Origin: Gammaproteobacteria bacterium
GTDB taxonomy: Bacteria > Pseudomonadota > Gammaproteobacteria > Thiohalomonadales > Thiohalomonadaceae
Assembly (NCBI GenBank): GCA_015232955.1
Contig: JADFYS010000019.1
Span: 1-14,172, forward strand
Direction of reading: 5' to 3'
Length of the DNA: 14,172 nucleotides
Both the position numbers and the translations under genes were made by a program. Under the pieces are notes generated by a model. The model did no database searches. It saw only the letters and a list, made by a program, of their open reading frames with translations, and had not been told where the DNA came from. This document shows positions 13,160 to 14,172 of the stretch, piece after piece. Within the stretch, counting starts at the first letter, position 1, and each line of letters begins with the position of its first letter.

Positions 13160-13651
13160 ATGTCGTGGCGCCCCCATCTTCTCCTCCTCTTCGCCCTCAC
13201 CATCATCGCCGGGGCGGCCCTTGTTGACCACTACGCCTCGCAACCGGCGGCGATGGCACCACTGCTGCCCCTTGCAGCGGCGGCGGTCACCGCGATCGAG
13301 TTAGAGCACAACGGTGAGATCCGCTGCCGTTACCAGCGCCATGAGGAGAGTTGGCAGCGTACCCCCCCTGTGATGGGGGGTGAGATTTCAGAGGAGGTCG
13401 CGCTGCTGCTGCAGCTACCCTCTTTGCAGCCACTCCGCCAACTGCCGCTGGATGCGACCACTACACTCGCCCTCTACGGCCTCGATCCCCCCCGTCTCAC
13501 TCTCCGCTTTAACCAGACCATCAGCGTCGGTTTTGGCGATCAGGCACCGCTCGCCTTCCAACGCTATCTTCTGACGGCTACGGCGATCGCCCTGGTCAAA
13601 GATGGTCTCTACGGGCAGATCTCCCTCCTCTGTCCTCCACCGATACCCTGA
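13160..13651 (+). CDS. DUF4340-like protein, short form
   Basis: The 163-residue protein has an N-terminal membrane anchor (about 7-24) and a predicted extracytoplasmic domain. YGLDPPRLTLRF, ISVGFGDQAPLAFQRYL and ALVKDGLYGQI are the recognisable DUF4340 signature: a GL..P phrase, an iG phrase, then a value-readout phrase. Full DUF4340 proteins are often about 300 residues or more, so this is a single-repeat form. It starts at ATG 13160, four bases after the previous stop, with AAGG seven bases upstream, and ends two bases before mutM. DUF4340 genes often follow GldG-like genes, so it is likely part of the exporter complex. Its biochemical role is unknown. Confidence 0.85.
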   Translation: MSWRPHLLLLFALTIIAGAALVDHYASQPAAMAPLLPLAAAAVTAIELEHNGEIRCRYQRHEESWQRTPPVMGGEISEEVALLLQLPSLQPLRQLPLDATTTLALYGLDPPRLTLRFNQTISVGFGDQAPLAFQRYLLTATAIALVKDGLYGQISLLCPPPIP

Positions 13652-13653
13652 AG

Positions 13654-14172
13654 ATGCCTGAACTGCCCGAAGTTGAGACCACCCGTCGCGGCATCGCCCC
13701 CCATCTCTGTGGACGGCGGATCTCCGGTGTCACCGTCCGTCAGGCGAAGATGCGCTGGCCAGTTCCTGATGACCTTGCACAGCAGATCGGCGGTCTCACC
13801 GTTGTTGCGGTTGAGCGAAGGGCGAAATATCTTCTCCTCCGTTTTGCTGCGAAAGCTGCCTCTGGCGAACGGACCCTTATCCTCCACCTCGGAATGTCCG
13901 GCTCTCTCCGTATCTGTAGTGACACCACCCCTGCAGGTCGACATGACCACCTTGATCTCCTCTTGGACAACGGGAGTCTGCTCCGCCTCTGCGACCCGCG
14001 CCGCTTTGGCGGGGTGATGGTGGTGAAGGGCGATCCGCTCCTCACCCCGCATCTACAGCGGCTCGGCCCCGAACCGCTCTCGGCGCAATTTAACAGCGAC
14101 TACCTCCTCAGCACCACAACGACACGCAGTCGCGCCCTCAAACTCCACTTGATGGATCAGGCAGTTGTGGTC
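13654..14172 (+). CDS. mutM: Formamidopyrimidine-DNA glycosylase (Fpg/MutM), N-terminal part, cut by window end
   Basis: Fpg removes oxidised purines such as 8-oxoguanine and nicks the abasic site. The frame from ATG 13654 is open to the last base (173 codons). It begins with MPELPEVETTRRG, in which the proline after Met is the Schiff-base nucleophile and the next glutamate is catalytic. K58 in RRAKYLL, HLGMSGSLRI, RHDHLDL and CDPRRFGG follow, and the visible end LHLMDQAVVV is the usual start of the helix-two-turn-helix region. The C-terminal zinc finger lies outside the window. It is two bases downstream of the DUF4340-like gene, so co-transcription with the exporter operon is likely, although the functions seem unrelated. 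Confidence 0.97.
   Translation, partial: MPELPEVETTRRGIAPHLCGRRISGVTVRQAKMRWPVPDDLAQQIGGLTVVAVERRAKYLLLRFAAKAASGERTLILHLGMSGSLRICSDTTPAGRHDHLDLLLDNGSLLRLCDPRRFGGVMVVKGDPLLTPHLQRLGPEPLSAQFNSDYLLSTTTTRSRALKLHLMDQAVVV

Overview
The window reads as a chromosomal segment of a gammaproteobacterium. The basis is the minus-strand block tsaP-dprA-smg-topA-purE-tsaC, an arrangement typical of that class, together with moderately high GC and frequent GGG/CCC codon runs. I cannot name the genus from the sequence. No rRNA or tRNA gene and no CRISPR array was seen.

Layout: (1) 1-1702 (+) is the C-terminal part of a hybrid sensor histidine kinase (ATPase domain end, two receiver domains, Hpt domain), cut by the window edge. 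(2) 1703-1932 is a non-coding stretch ending in eight tandem copies of a 10-bp unit that run into the ribosome binding site of the next gene. (3) 1933-3534 (+) is an Aer-like PAS chemoreceptor, closed by a strong palindrome at 3534-3558 that it shares with the convergent tsaC. (4) 3565-10035 (-) is the housekeeping/DNA-processing block. Transcription runs from tsaP (LysM lipoprotein, type IV pilus secretin-associated type) through dprA (DNA uptake), smg, topA and purE to tsaC (tRNA t6A synthesis). tsaC carries an apparent frameshift in a G8 run close to its 3' end. A 92-bp MITE-like element with 17-bp terminal inverted repeats and an 8-bp target duplication sits between topA and purE. (5) 10036-10110 is a divergent intergenic region. 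(6) 10111-13651 (+) is a tightly overlapping operon for an ABC-2 type exporter with GldA/GldF/GldG-like components and a DUF4340-like protein. (7) 13654-14172 (+) is the start of mutM (formamidopyrimidine-DNA glycosylase), cut by the window end.

The kinase and the Aer-like receptor are both signal-transduction genes, but nothing shows that they form one pathway. The minus-strand block mixes housekeeping and DNA-handling functions, and dprA and tsaP both relate to natural transformation/type IV pili in known systems. The exporter genes are coupled by start/stop overlaps and probably form one complex of unknown substrate. Most genes are familiar families. The least explained parts are the 10-bp repeat array, the MITE, the tsaC frameshift, the missing canonical start codon of the ABC ATPase and the variant PurE without an adjacent purK.
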